From Sandaracinus sp. (lineage in GTDB: Bacteria; Myxococcota_A; Polyangia; Polyangiales; Houyiibacteriaceae), in contig PABA01000164.1 in the NCBI GenBank assembly GCA_002699025.1, positions 1-37,792 on the forward strand: 37,792 nt of DNA, given 5' to 3'. The translations under genes and the position numbers were made by a program. The stretch's first letter is position 1, and every line of letters starts with the position of its first letter. The notes below the pieces were generated by a model that did not search any database, was not told where the DNA came from, and worked only from the letters and a program-made list of their open reading frames with translations. This document shows positions 7,687 to 21,193 of the stretch, in pieces.

Positions 7687-9164
7687 TCGAGGGCCGCCTG
7701 GAGCGCGTCGTCGATGGCCCGGAGCACGGCGACGCGGGCGAAGCGCTTGTCGTTCGCCGGCACGAGCGTCCAGGGCGCGATCTCCGTGCTCGTCCGCTCG
7801 ACCATCTCGGAGGCGGCCCGCGCATAGGCGCTCCACTTGTCGCGGTTGCGCCAGTCCTCGTCGGTGATCTTGTAGCGCTTGAAGGGCTTGGCCTGCCGCT
7901 CGCGGAAGCGCGCGAGCTGCTCCTCCGGATCGATCTGGAGCCAGAGCTTCACCAGCACCGCCCCCGCCTCGACGAGCTCCTCCTCGAAGTCGTTGATCTC
8001 CGCGTAGGCCCGCTTCCAGGCCGCCTCGCTCGCGAAGCCCTCGACCCGCTCGACGAGCACGCGCCCGTACCAGGAGCGGTCGAAGATCGCGACCTTCCCG
8101 TGGCGCGGGATCATCCGCCAGAAGCGCCAGAGGTAGGGCTGGGCCTGCTCCTCGTCCGTGGGCGCGGCGATGGGCGTGACGACGTACTGGCGCGCGTCGA
8201 GGGCCGAGGTCACGCGGCGGATCGCGCCGCCCTTCCCCGAGGCGTCCATGCCCTCGAAGACGACGACGAGCGAGTGCTTCTTCCGGAAGCGCTTCTTCCG
8301 CGTGAGCCGGTTGAGACGCCCCTGGAGCTCCTCGAGCGAGCGCGCGTATTTCTTCTTGGAGAGCGACTGCGAGAGGTCGAGCGCGCTCAGCACGGTGCGC
8401 TCGTCGAGGGCGGACGGCGTCGGGATCGGGGCCGGCGCGCTCGCCGGCTCCGGGCTCCGGCTCGCGCGCTCGAGCGCGCCGAGGAGCGCCTCGCCGACCA
8501 TCGCCTGCCGGTAGCGCGGCTCCGCCCCCGGCACGATCACCCAGGGGGCGACGTCGATGCTCGTCCGGCGCAGGGCGTGGGCCGAGACCTCCTTGAAGGT
8601 GTCGTAGAGCTCGAAGTGCTCCCAGTCGCGCTTCGACACGCGCCAGGCCGTGCGCTTGGAGCCCTCGAGCTTCTTCAGACGCGTCTCCTGGTCCTCCTTG
8701 GAGAGGTGGAACCAGAGCTTCAGGAGCACCACGCGTTCGTGGGCCAGCATGCGCTCGAAGCGGCGGATGCGATCGAGCTGCCGATCGAGCTCGGCCGCGT
8801 CCGTGCGGCCGAAGACCCGGTCGATGATGGGCGCCGTGTACCAGGAGCCCATGAAGACGCCGATCTGGCCGCGGGGCGGGAGGCGCCGCCAGAAGCGCCA
8901 CATGGGCGGGTAGCGGCGCTCCTCCTCGGTGGGCAGGCCGAGACCGTGGGTGCGCAGGTGGCGCGTATCCATCCAGGCGTGGAGCTGGTTGATCGAGTCG
9001 CCCTTTCCGGCGCCGTCGACCCCCGCGACCACGACGGCGACGGCGGCGCGCGGGTCCTCGACGAGCCGGTACTCGGCCTCGAGGAGCTTTCGGCGCAGCT
9101 CGGGGATCTGCGCGTCCCATTCGTCTTTGCTCAGACGATGCCCGACCTCGGCGGCCTCGAACAT
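7683..9164 (-). CDS. pap: Polyphosphate:AMP phosphotransferase, two-domain PPK2
   Basis: 493 residues, made of two PPK2 domains as in class II polyphosphate:AMP phosphotransferases, which make ADP from AMP using polyphosphate. Walker A motifs are GVDGAGKGD (48-56) and GMDASGKGG (305-313). The C-terminal domain keeps the catalytic DRSWYGR (362-368). In the N-terminal domain the same place reads GSWYTAP (106-112), without the Asp and Arg, so that half is probably structural; this is the known pattern in the family. A Pro/Ala linker (about 238-252) separates the domains. The gene starts at ATG 9164, opposite a divergent gene, and overlaps the MFS gene downstream by 4 bases. Confidence 0.92.
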   Translation of the reverse strand: MFEAAEVGHRLSKDEWDAQIPELRRKLLEAEYRLVEDPRAAVAVVVAGVDGAGKGDSINQLHAWMDTRHLRTHGLGLPTEEERRYPPMWRFWRRLPPRGQIGVFMGSWYTAPIIDRVFGRTDAAELDRQLDRIRRFERMLAHERVVLLKLWFHLSKEDQETRLKKLEGSKRTAWRVSKRDWEHFELYDTFKEVSAHALRRTSIDVAPWVIVPGAEPRYRQAMVGEALLGALERASRSPEPASAPAPIPTPSALDERTVLSALDLSQSLSKKKYARSLEELQGRLNRLTRKKRFRKKHSLVVVFEGMDASGKGGAIRRVTSALDARQYVVTPIAAPTDEEQAQPYLWRFWRMIPRHGKVAIFDRSWYGRVLVERVEGFASEAAWKRAYAEINDFEEELVEAGAVLVKLWLQIDPEEQLARFRERQAKPFKRYKITDEDWRNRDKWSAYARAASEMVERTSTEIAPWTLVPANDKRFARVAVLRAIDDALQAALE

Positions 9165-9424
9165 CGGACGACCCTACCAGAGGCGGGAGATGGGCGGGTC
9201 GGTCGTGAACGCCCGGCCCAGGAGCCGGTGAGGACCGAGAAGGTCCGTTCACGGTGACGCGCGATGGCCCGCTGGCGCGCGTGTTGGCAGGGAGGTTGCT
9301 TTGCCCCGGCCCTCGCGGGCGGCACCGGATGCGGGCCGCGGGGACGCCGTCGAAAACGACGAAGTCGAGGTGGCACCGGCGCTCGCGCTATCCTAGGTGT
9401 CGACGAGGAGAGAAAGGGAGAGGG
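9165..9424. other. Divergent intergenic region
   Basis: 260 bases between the PPK2 start and the start of the Pro/Gln-rich membrane protein. A possible -10 for the plus-strand gene is TATCCT at 9389-9394; I see no good -35 partner. An AGGGAGAGGG Shine-Dalgarno-rich stretch precedes the ATG at 9425. Nothing else is recognisable. Confidence 0.4.
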
Positions 9425-10189
9425 ATGAACGACCGAACCGGACGCACCGCGCGATCGAGCGCGCTGCTCGCAGGCGCGCTGATGGCGCTGCTCGTACCGC
9501 AGGGCGCGCTGGCCCAGGAGCCGGCCCCGGCGCCCGCCGAGGGGGGCGACGAAGCGACGCCCGATCCCTTTGCGCAGGACGTCGAGGAGGGAGGCGACGA
9601 CGAGGTGCCCGTGGTGGACCAGTCGCAGGCGCCGAACGCCGAGGCGGTGCCGCAGCCGCCCCCGGCGCAGCAGGGCTACGGGCAGCCGCAGCAGTACGGC
9701 GGCCAGCCCCAGTACGGTCAGCAGCCCCCGCAGTACGGGCCGCCCCAGTACGCAGCCCAGCAGCAGCGGCGACGCCACCGCGAGCGCTACGACCCGAACC
9801 GCGAGTACCCGAGCGACGCGCGCATCTTCACGCGGCGGAAGACCGGCCTGATCATCGCCGGCGCGATCATGTTCGCCGTGCCCTACCTGATGACCGTCAG
9901 CGTCTGGGCCGCAGCCGCGGACGTGGGCGACGACCTCCCCGCGACGCTCCTCGTGCCCGCCATCGGGCCCTTCCTGACCATCCCCGACGCCGGCTCGAGC
10001 GCGGGCCGCACCGTCCTCGCCTGGGACGGCGCGCTGCAGACCGCGGGCCTGACGCTCTTCGTGGTCGGCCTGGCCGCGAAGACCCGCTATGTGGAGTACT
10101 GGGCCGACGCCGCCCGCGACGGCGGCTTCGCCGTCACCCCGCGCTTCGGCACGCAGGGCGGCGGCTTCGACCTCCGCTACCACTTCTGA
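9425..10189 (+). CDS. Exported Pro/Gln/Tyr-rich membrane protein of unknown function
   Basis: 254 residues from ATG 9425, which has a purine-rich ribosome site (AGGGAGAGGG) directly upstream. The signal peptide is clear: ARSSALLAGALMALLVPQGALAQ, cleaved near residue 30. Then come an acidic Pro-rich part, and a low-complexity segment of PQQYGGQPQYGQQPPQYG type (about 80-115), followed by a basic patch RRRHRERYDP. The C-terminal half has two or three hydrophobic segments (GLIIAGAIMFAVPYLMTVSV, ATLLVPAIGPFLTI and QTAGLTLFVVGLAA) and ends GFDLRYHF. I do not recognise a family. Similar architectures are common among hypothetical proteins of large-genome Myxococcota. A strong hairpin follows 37 bases after the stop. 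Confidence 0.75.
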   Translation: MNDRTGRTARSSALLAGALMALLVPQGALAQEPAPAPAEGGDEATPDPFAQDVEEGGDDEVPVVDQSQAPNAEAVPQPPPAQQGYGQPQQYGGQPQYGQQPPQYGPPQYAAQQQRRRHRERYDPNREYPSDARIFTRRKTGLIIAGAIMFAVPYLMTVSVWAAAADVGDDLPATLLVPAIGPFLTIPDAGSSAGRTVLAWDGALQTAGLTLFVVGLAAKTRYVEYWADAARDGGFAVTPRFGTQGGGFDLRYHF

Positions 10190-10226
10190 GAGGAGCCGCG
10201 CGTCCTCCGCGCGGCGCCCGAGAATC

Positions 10227-10260
10227 CGCGGCCCCGCCTGCTCCGGCAAGCGGGGCCGCG
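10227..10260 (+). terminator. Hairpin terminator-like structure
   Basis: CGCGGCCCCGC (10227-10237) pairs perfectly with GCGGGGCCGCG (10250-10260) around a 12-base loop, 37 bases after the stop of the preceding gene. There is no T tract, so it may stop polymerase poorly on its own or act as a 3' end stabiliser. Confidence 0.6.
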
Positions 10261-10316
10261 CCGTTCCGTCCCACGGCCCCCCCCCGTCATGAAGGAGGCC
10301 GGGCCGCGACCCCGGC

Positions 10317-10715
10317 GAAGCCACATCTGCGAGGGGGAGCGGGACGGCCGCGAGCGCGGCAAAGCCACGCCACCCCGAAGAGAAGCGCACCGGCCGCGAA
10401 CGCGGCGAAGCCACGCCACCCCGAAGAGAAGCGCACCGGCCGCGAACGCGGCGAAGCCACGCCCCTGCGAAGGGGAGCGCACCGGCCGCGAGCGCGGCAA
10501 AGCCACGCCCCTGCGAAGGGGAGCGCACCGACCGCGAGCACGGCGAATCCACGCCACCCCGAAGGGAAGCGCACCGACCGCGAGCACGGCGAAGCCACGC
10601 CCCTGCGAAGGGGAGCGCACCGGCCGCGAACGCGGCGAAGCCACGCTGCGAAAGGGAGCGCCCCCGCCGCGAAAGCGGCGAAGCTACGCGGCTGCGAAGG
10701 GGAGCGCCCCCATCT
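10317..10715. repeat. Nine-copy 46-bp tandem array with two hairpins per unit
   Basis: Units start with GAAGCCAC or a close variant at 10317, 10361, 10407, 10453, 10499, 10545, 10591, 10637 and 10680; most steps are exactly 46 bp. A typical unit (10453-10498) has two perfect inverted repeats: CCCCT-GCGA-AGGGG (10462-10475), whose loop is of GNRA type, and GCCGCG-AG-CGCGGC (10485-10498). Some units replace the first hairpin by CACCCCGAAGAGAAG. Because 46 is not a multiple of 3 and stops are absent, several frames are open in both directions, and none looks like a gene. The rest of the gap 10190-10838 is filled by the hairpin before it and the 71-bp element after it. Confidence 0.9.
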
Positions 10716-10758
10716 CCGCCCCGTAGCTCGGCCCCACGGAGCCGCGTTCGTGTACCGA

Positions 10759-10829
10759 CGAAGAACCGACGCGTGTGACGCGGCCGCAGGCCGCGCCGAG
10801 GGCCCCACGGGCCCGCTGGTAAGCCCAAA
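10759..10829 (-). repeat. 71-bp dispersed element, copy 1 (3' of TetR gene)
   Basis: This 71-bp segment matches 37253-37323 in reverse complement with only 2 differences (69 of 71). Read on the minus strand it begins TTTGGGCTTACC nine bases after the stop of the TetR gene. It contains GGGCCC-GTG-GGGCCC and GCGGCC-TGC-GGCCGC hairpins. One of the two differences falls in the loop of the second hairpin. The placement after a stop codon is the same at both sites, which suggests a terminator-like or REP-like mobile element. Confidence 0.85.
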
Positions 10830-10838
10830 CTATCCGCG

Positions 10839-11447
10839 TCAGCGAGCGGAAGCCGCCGCGAGCAGGCCCGACTCGAGGAAGCGCATGATCTCGTCGACGA
10901 GCGCCTCCTCGTCCTGCTCGAGGGCGCCGCTCACGGCGTCGAGCAGGAGCTGCTGGAGGGCCCCCAGCGCCAGCGAGAGCATCGGGCCCCGGGCGCCCTC
11001 CCGGACCAGACCGATCGCCTGTCCGGTCTCGAGCGTCTCGTCCATGAACTGGCGCAGGCTCGCGTAGAAGGCCTCGAGCTTCGCGTCCAGCCCCGGGTCC
11101 ACGCCGGTCGCCGTGCTCAGCGCGAGCTTCACCATGGCCGGGTCGCGCCGCGCCGTCGCCACGAGCCGCGCCAGGTTCGCCCGGAGCTGCGTCCTCGGCG
11201 AGGGCGCCTCCGCGTCGAGCGCGATGCTCTGGATGCCCCCCGCGAGCCGCGCGAAGAAGTCGCTGACCAGCGCCCCGAAGACGTCGAGCTTGTCGTCGAA
11301 GTAGAGGTAGAAGGTCCCCCGCGCGACCTCGACCCGCCCGACGATGTCGTCGACCGTGGCCGCGACGTAGCCCTTCTCGGCGAAGACGTCGCGCGCCGCC
11401 TCGAGGAGCTGGCGGCGCCGCTTGGCGCGTCGGGAGGAGGGAGCCAC
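10839..11447 (-). CDS. TetR/AcrR family transcriptional regulator
   Basis: 202 residues from a GTG at 11447. The DNA-binding domain spans about residues 9-57: KRRRQLLEAARDVFAEKGY, ATVDDIVGRVEVARGTFYLYF (helix-turn-helix) and DDKLDVFGALV. The C-terminal part is a generic TetR ligand domain of the type seen in regulators of acyl-CoA or fatty-acid metabolism; that reading is weak. It is divergent from the activase/dehydratase operon, with 241 bases between, which contain a palindrome suited to a TetR dimer (11623-11640). Regulation of that operon, and of itself, is therefore the best guess. The 71-bp dispersed element follows its stop. Confidence 0.87.
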   Translation of the reverse strand: MAPSSRRAKRRRQLLEAARDVFAEKGYVAATVDDIVGRVEVARGTFYLYFDDKLDVFGALVSDFFARLAGGIQSIALDAEAPSPRTQLRANLARLVATARRDPAMVKLALSTATGVDPGLDAKLEAFYASLRQFMDETLETGQAIGLVREGARGPMLSLALGALQQLLLDAVSGALEQDEEALVDEIMRFLESGLLAAASAR

Positions 11448-11572
11448 GGGCCGAGCACCCTACCGCGTTCGGGGGCAGACCGTCGCGATTTTACCGGACG
11501 GCCATCCGAGCCGCTCTCGCCGGAAAGCCGAACGATTCCAGAGCCATCCGACGCGCTCCGCGTGACATCACC

Positions 11573-11640
11573 TTACGTAACGGAAGGAAAAATCGCTCGA
11601 CACCGCGCCCCACCCTGCCCTTACTGACGCTGACGTCAGT
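11573..11640. promoter_or_regulatory. Candidate TetR operators between divergent genes
   Basis: The divergent gap 11448-11688 holds TTACGTAA (11573-11580), a perfect 8-bp palindrome in an AT-richer patch, and ACTGAC-GCTGAC-GTCAGT (11623-11640), in which the inner CTGACGTCAG (11630-11639) is itself a perfect palindrome. Such sites fit a TetR dimer. I cannot place -35 and -10 elements with confidence. Confidence 0.5.
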
Positions 11641-11688
11641 GTTGGACTCGCCCACCCCGGGCGCCGACACGGCAGACGAGGGGGCCCC

Positions 11689-15345
<3,657 letters not shown>

Positions 15346-15358
15346 GGGGACGACGACG

Positions 15359-17266
<1,908 letters not shown>

Positions 17267-17269
17267 GCT

Positions 17270-17351
17270 CCGAGATCCGCCGCCGCCGTGCGGCGGCGGA
17301 TCTCGGGGGATCGGGGTTTCGCCGCCTCGGCGGCGAGCGGCCTTCGGCCGC
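17270..17351 (+). terminator. Cluster of three hairpins after the activase/dehydratase operon
   Basis: CCGAGATCCGCCGCCGC (17270-17286) pairs over all 17 bases with 17290-17306 around the loop CGT. It is followed by GCCGCC-TC-GGCGGC (17321-17334) and GCGGCC-TTC-GGCCGC (17337-17351). The first is far beyond chance for this composition; the two short ones could be chance in such GC-rich DNA. No T tract is present. Confidence 0.65.
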
Positions 17352-17454
17352 GGGGGTCGGGGAAGTCGGGCCCGCCTGGGGCGTGAGAGACCCGGCCGCC
17401 GAGCCACCGTGCGCCGCCACGACCCCGGCTCCGCCTCCACCACCCGCCGCGACC

Positions 17455-17690
17455 CTGCAGCTCGGGCTCCGGCTCCGGCTCGACGCGTGGGCCAAGCTCC
17501 ACGCTCGGGCCCCGGCTCCAGCTCGGGCTCCGACTCCATGCTCGGGCTCCGGCTCGATGCTGAGATTCGGGCTCGATGCTCGGGCTCCGACTGCACGCTC
17601 GGGCTCCGGCTCGATGCTGAGGCTCGGGCTCGACGCTCCCACTGCGGCTCGACGCTCTCGCTCGGCCTCGAGCTCCACGCCGCCGCCCTC
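17455..17690. repeat. Imperfect low-complexity repeat of GCTCGGGCTCCGGCTC type
   Basis: About 230 bases are built from degenerate copies of GCTCGGGCTCCGGCTCGATG. The minus strand would read as SIEPEPE-type repeats, but that frame runs into the opposite coding gene and has no recognisable start context, so I regard it as non-coding. The rest of the gap 17267-17800 holds only the hairpins at its left end. Confidence 0.6.
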
Positions 17691-17800
17691 CGCCGGGCGC
17701 CTCCCCCGCGGGAACGCGAGGCCGCCCGCCGCGCCTACGCGGGCGCAGAGCGATCGCGTCGCCACGCGCCGCGCGCGCCGGGACCGGGTAGGCTGCGGGG

Positions 17801-18919
17801 GTGCCCGCCCCCCTGCCCTCCCGCTTCGTCCTCGCCCCCCTCGCCCTCGGTGCGTTGGCGCTCGGCCTCGTCGCCTGCGGGGACGACGACCGCCCCGCCG
17901 AGAGCGACGCCGGCTCCGACGACGGCGGCGGGAGCGACGCGGCGGCCCCGGACGCCGGCCGGAGCTGCGCCTGCGCGCCGGGCGCCCACCAGCGCCTCGT
18001 CTATCTGATGAGCGACGAGGGCGAGCTCTGGAGTTGGGATCCGAGCTCGGGCGAGTTCGCCTTCGTCGTCGGCCCGGTCTGCGGCGGCGCCACCCCCTAC
18101 AGCATGGCCGTGGACGAGCGCGGCCTCGCCTGGGTGCTCTTCGTCGACTCGATGGCGCTCCAGACCTTCGACGTGAACGACCCGGGCCCCTGCGAGCTCA
18201 GCCCCTACGTGCGCCGAAACCCCGCCTTCGGCCTCTTCGGCACGAGCTTCGTCGCCCGCTCGGAGACGGACGCCTGCAGCGACCTCTACGTACAGACCTA
18301 CGACGGCGAGGGCCCCTTCGAGGAGGGGCCGGGCCTCGGTCAGCTCGGCGTGATCGACCCCATCAGCGGGGAGCTCGAGGCGCTCGGCGTGCTCGACTAC
18401 GACGGCGGCGAGCTCACGGGCACGGGCGACGGGCGCCTCTTCGCCTTCACGGGCACGGACCCGGTGAAGCTCGTCGAGCTCGACCGCGCGACCGGCGCCG
18501 AGCTGGACGTGCTGCCGCTCGACGGCATCGCCAAGACCAACGCCTCGGCCGTCGCCTTCTATGGGGGCGACGTCTACGTCTTCACGGAGGCGATCCCCGC
18601 CGAGTGCGAGGGCTGCCTCGAGAGCGAGTGCGGCGACGCCCTCCCCGCCTGCCGGGACGACGCGACCTGCGCCGAGCACCTGCAGTGCGTGCTCGAGACG
18701 GCGAGCTTCACGGACGCCTGCGGCGGCGGGCTGAGCGTGGCGATGATGGAGTGCGTCCCCCGCTGCGACGCGTGCCTGAGGCCGAGCCGCGCCCGCGTCA
18801 GCCAGGTGCTCCGCGTGGACCTCGACGGCGACCGCAGCGTGGAGCGGGTGGTGGAGGCGGGGCCGATCCGCGTGGTCGGGGCGGCCTCGTCACCCTGCGT
18901 GCCGGTCGGGCCGATCTAG
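17801..18919 (+). CDS. Putative lipoprotein of unknown function, Cys-rich
   Basis: 372 residues from GTG 17801. The N-terminus is a lipoprotein signal: LAPLALGALALGLVAC (Cys26), followed by an Asp/Gly/Ala-rich linker to about residue 52, the style shared by other lipoproteins in this window. The body looks like a beta-propeller or lactonase-like fold (LVYLMSDEGELWSWDPSSG, SMAVDERGLAWVLF, GRLFAFTGTDPVKLVELDRATG), with strands ending in Asp turns. An inserted Cys-rich stretch near residues 265-330 (ECEGCLESECGD, CRDDATCAEHLQC, CVPRCDACL) suggests disulphides. I do not recognise a specific family. It stands alone between long intergenic regions. Confidence 0.78.
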   Translation: MPAPLPSRFVLAPLALGALALGLVACGDDDRPAESDAGSDDGGGSDAAAPDAGRSCACAPGAHQRLVYLMSDEGELWSWDPSSGEFAFVVGPVCGGATPYSMAVDERGLAWVLFVDSMALQTFDVNDPGPCELSPYVRRNPAFGLFGTSFVARSETDACSDLYVQTYDGEGPFEEGPGLGQLGVIDPISGELEALGVLDYDGGELTGTGDGRLFAFTGTDPVKLVELDRATGAELDVLPLDGIAKTNASAVAFYGGDVYVFTEAIPAECEGCLESECGDALPACRDDATCAEHLQCVLETASFTDACGGGLSVAMMECVPRCDACLRPSRARVSQVLRVDLDGDRSVERVVEAGPIRVVGAASSPCVPVGPI

Positions 18920-19160
18920 CTAGCTCGCTCGCGACCTGCGGTCGCTCGGCTGTCCGCGGTCCGCCGTCCGCTCTCCGTCGGGGGCAGCGGACCGGGAAGC
19001 AGGCGGCCGCGTTCGCGGAGCGAGGCGGCGTCGAGCGCGCCGTGGCGCCGGGCGCGTCGCGGCGACGCCGCCCCCGGCGGTCGGACGGCGCCTGCGTGTG
19101 CAACGACGAAGCGGACGGCGGAGAGCGGAACGCGGAACGCATCCCGACCGCAGGGAGGGA
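18920..19160. other. Convergent intergenic region with repeat motifs
   Basis: 241 bases between the lipoprotein and the OPT transporter. GCCGTCCGCTCTCCGTCGG (18963-18981) and the inverted motif GAAGCGGACGGCGGAGAGCG (from 19108) face each other. The second, with GCATCCCGACC (19139-19149), is the counterpart of the motif at 6315-6360. No gene is convincing here. Confidence 0.5.
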
Positions 19161-21101
19161 TCAGGTCTTCTTGCGGAAGGCGACCCAGGCGAGGCTGGCG
19201 GCGAGGAGGCCGAAGGCGGCGGTGGCGGGGAGCCACTCGTGGGGCTCGGCCTCCTCGCCGACGAAGACGCCATCGAGCTCGAAGAAGGTGAAGCCAGCGG
19301 CCGCGACGCCGATCAGGGCCGCGCCGGCGATCAGGCCCGAGCCGTAGAGCACGCCGCGCTCGCGCCGCTCCTCGACCTGCTCCTTGGTGGAGAGCTTCTC
19401 GACGGCGAGGCGGAGCAGACCGCCGGCCATGATGGGCACGGCGAGGTGGATGGGCAGGTAGAGGCCGACGGCGAAGGCGAGCGTCGGCAGGCCCATGATC
19501 TCGACGCAGAAGGCCATGGCCATGCCGATGAAGACGAGGCCCCAGGGGAGGTTCGCGTCGAGCACGCCGTCGATGACCAGCCGGATGAGGTTGGCCTGAG
19601 GCGCCTTGAAGGTGCCGTCGACGATGTTGGCCTTGAACAAGGTCAGCACGGTGCTCATGGCGAGGGCCGCCGCGAGCACGCCGACGAGCTCGCCGATCTG
19701 CTGACGCCGCGGGGTCGCGCCGACGAGGTAGCCGGTCTTCAGGTCCTGCGAGGTGTCGCCGGCGATGGCGGCCGCGATGCAGACGAGCGCGCCGATGGTC
19801 AGCACGGCCACGCGCGCCTGGCCCTCGGCGTAGGCGCCGCCGAAGAGGAGCGCGCAGATCAGCACGGTGGCGATGGTCATGCCGCTGATCGGGTTCGAGC
19901 TCGAGCCGATCAGACCGACGATGCGCGAGCTGACCGTCACGAAGAAGAACGAGAAGACGACGACGGCGAGGGCGGCGACGAGGCCGAGGGAGCCGCCGTC
20001 GGTGCGGAGCGGGAGGAAGGCCGCGGCGAGGGCGATGAGCAGGAGCACGCCGCCGACGATGGGGAGCGGGATCTCCGTGTCCGTGCGCGGCACCTTGCCC
20101 TGCGCCTGGTCACCGAGGTTGTGGAGGGCGAGCCGCAAGGACTGCACGATCGTCGGGAGCGACTTCACGAGCGTGAAGAGGCCGCCGAAGGCCACGGCGC
20201 CCGCGCCCACGTAGCGGAGGTAGCGGCTCCAGACCTCGAAGGAGCCCATGTCGCGGATCAGCGCCTCGCTCTCGGGCGCGATGGGTCCGGCGGCCGCGTC
20301 GCCGAAGAGGTAGATGGCCGGGATGAGCACCAGCCAGCCGACGGCGCCGCCGGCGAGCATCACGGCGGCGACCTTCGGCCCGATGATGTAGCCGACGCCG
20401 AGGAGCTCCGGCGTGACGTCCGCGCCGACGCTCGTGCGGTAGCCCATCTGCCGCGAGCCGAGCTGGAGGTCGGGCTCGGCCGGCCAGAGGCGAAGGAACT
20501 TCTCCACGGCCGTGTAGATGGCTCCGACGAGCATGCCGCCGAAGAGGAGGCGCGCCTGCGTGCCGCCGGCCTGGGCGGCGACCTGCACCTCGGCGCAGGC
20601 CGTGCCCTCGGGGTAGGTGAGCTTCCCGTGCTCGCGCACGATGAGGAAGCGGCGCAGGGGGATCATGAAGAGGACCCCGAGGAGGCCGCCGAGGAGCGCG
20701 AGCGGGAAGATGGGCCAGAAGCCCGGGTCCTCCTCCCAGAGGAAGAGCACGGGGAGCGTGAAGATCACGCCGGCGGCGAGGCTCTCGCCGGCCGAGCCGA
20801 TGGTCTGGACGATGTTGGTCTCGAGGATCGTCCCGCCGCGGAGCAGCCGGAAGAAGGCCACGCCGATGACGGCCGCCGGGATCGAGGCGGAGACGGTCAG
20901 GCCGACCTTCAGGCCGAGGTAGGCGTTCGCGGCGCCGAAGAGCACGCCGACCACGACGCCGATGCCGATGGAGCGGAGCGAGAGCTCGGCCACGGACTCG
21001 TCGTCGCCGACGACGGGCTCGTAGACCTCGCCCTCCGCGAGGGGCTCGTAGGCCTGGGGCGGGAGCTTCGGCTCCTTCGGCTTCTCGGGGGCTTCCTTCA
21101 C
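19161..21101 (-). CDS. OPT family oligopeptide transporter
   Basis: 646 residues from GTG 21101, the only plausible start after a charged cytoplasmic N-terminus (KEAPEKPKEPKLPPQAYEPL). About 14-16 membrane helices are visible. Family features are the first helix region with LFGAANAYLGLKVGLTVSAS, a GTILETNIVQTIGSAGESLA segment close to the OPT/YSL signature, and PEGTACAEVQVAAQ after it. The prokaryotic clade imports peptides or metal chelates using the proton gradient; the substrate cannot be told. It stands alone on the minus strand, 92 bases after the PNPOx-like gene start region, so it could be read with it but has its own gap. Confidence 0.9.
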   Translation of the reverse strand: MKEAPEKPKEPKLPPQAYEPLAEGEVYEPVVGDDESVAELSLRSIGIGVVVGVLFGAANAYLGLKVGLTVSASIPAAVIGVAFFRLLRGGTILETNIVQTIGSAGESLAAGVIFTLPVLFLWEEDPGFWPIFPLALLGGLLGVLFMIPLRRFLIVREHGKLTYPEGTACAEVQVAAQAGGTQARLLFGGMLVGAIYTAVEKFLRLWPAEPDLQLGSRQMGYRTSVGADVTPELLGVGYIIGPKVAAVMLAGGAVGWLVLIPAIYLFGDAAAGPIAPESEALIRDMGSFEVWSRYLRYVGAGAVAFGGLFTLVKSLPTIVQSLRLALHNLGDQAQGKVPRTDTEIPLPIVGGVLLLIALAAAFLPLRTDGGSLGLVAALAVVVFSFFFVTVSSRIVGLIGSSSNPISGMTIATVLICALLFGGAYAEGQARVAVLTIGALVCIAAAIAGDTSQDLKTGYLVGATPRRQQIGELVGVLAAALAMSTVLTLFKANIVDGTFKAPQANLIRLVIDGVLDANLPWGLVFIGMAMAFCVEIMGLPTLAFAVGLYLPIHLAVPIMAGGLLRLAVEKLSTKEQVEERRERGVLYGSGLIAGAALIGVAAAGFTFFELDGVFVGEEAEPHEWLPATAAFGLLAASLAWVAFRKKT

Positions 21102-21193
21102 GGCGCGCGGAGCCTACCGCATCCCGGCGCGCCGGCGCGGCCCCCAGCGCGCCATTTCAGCGAGCGCGCACCGCTACACCCGAGCGCCGCGGC

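Noticed and set aside
10289-10726. Open frames through the 46-bp array considered as an Arg-rich repeat protein
   Set aside because: Several frames in both directions are open at once, the period is not a multiple of 3, and no start with a ribosome site precedes them.
10780-10794. GCGGCC-NNN-GGCCGC hairpins (also 17337, 37288) taken alone as a conserved motif
   Set aside because: Six-base GC arms are expected by chance many times in DNA of this composition; only the 71-bp context makes two of them meaningful.
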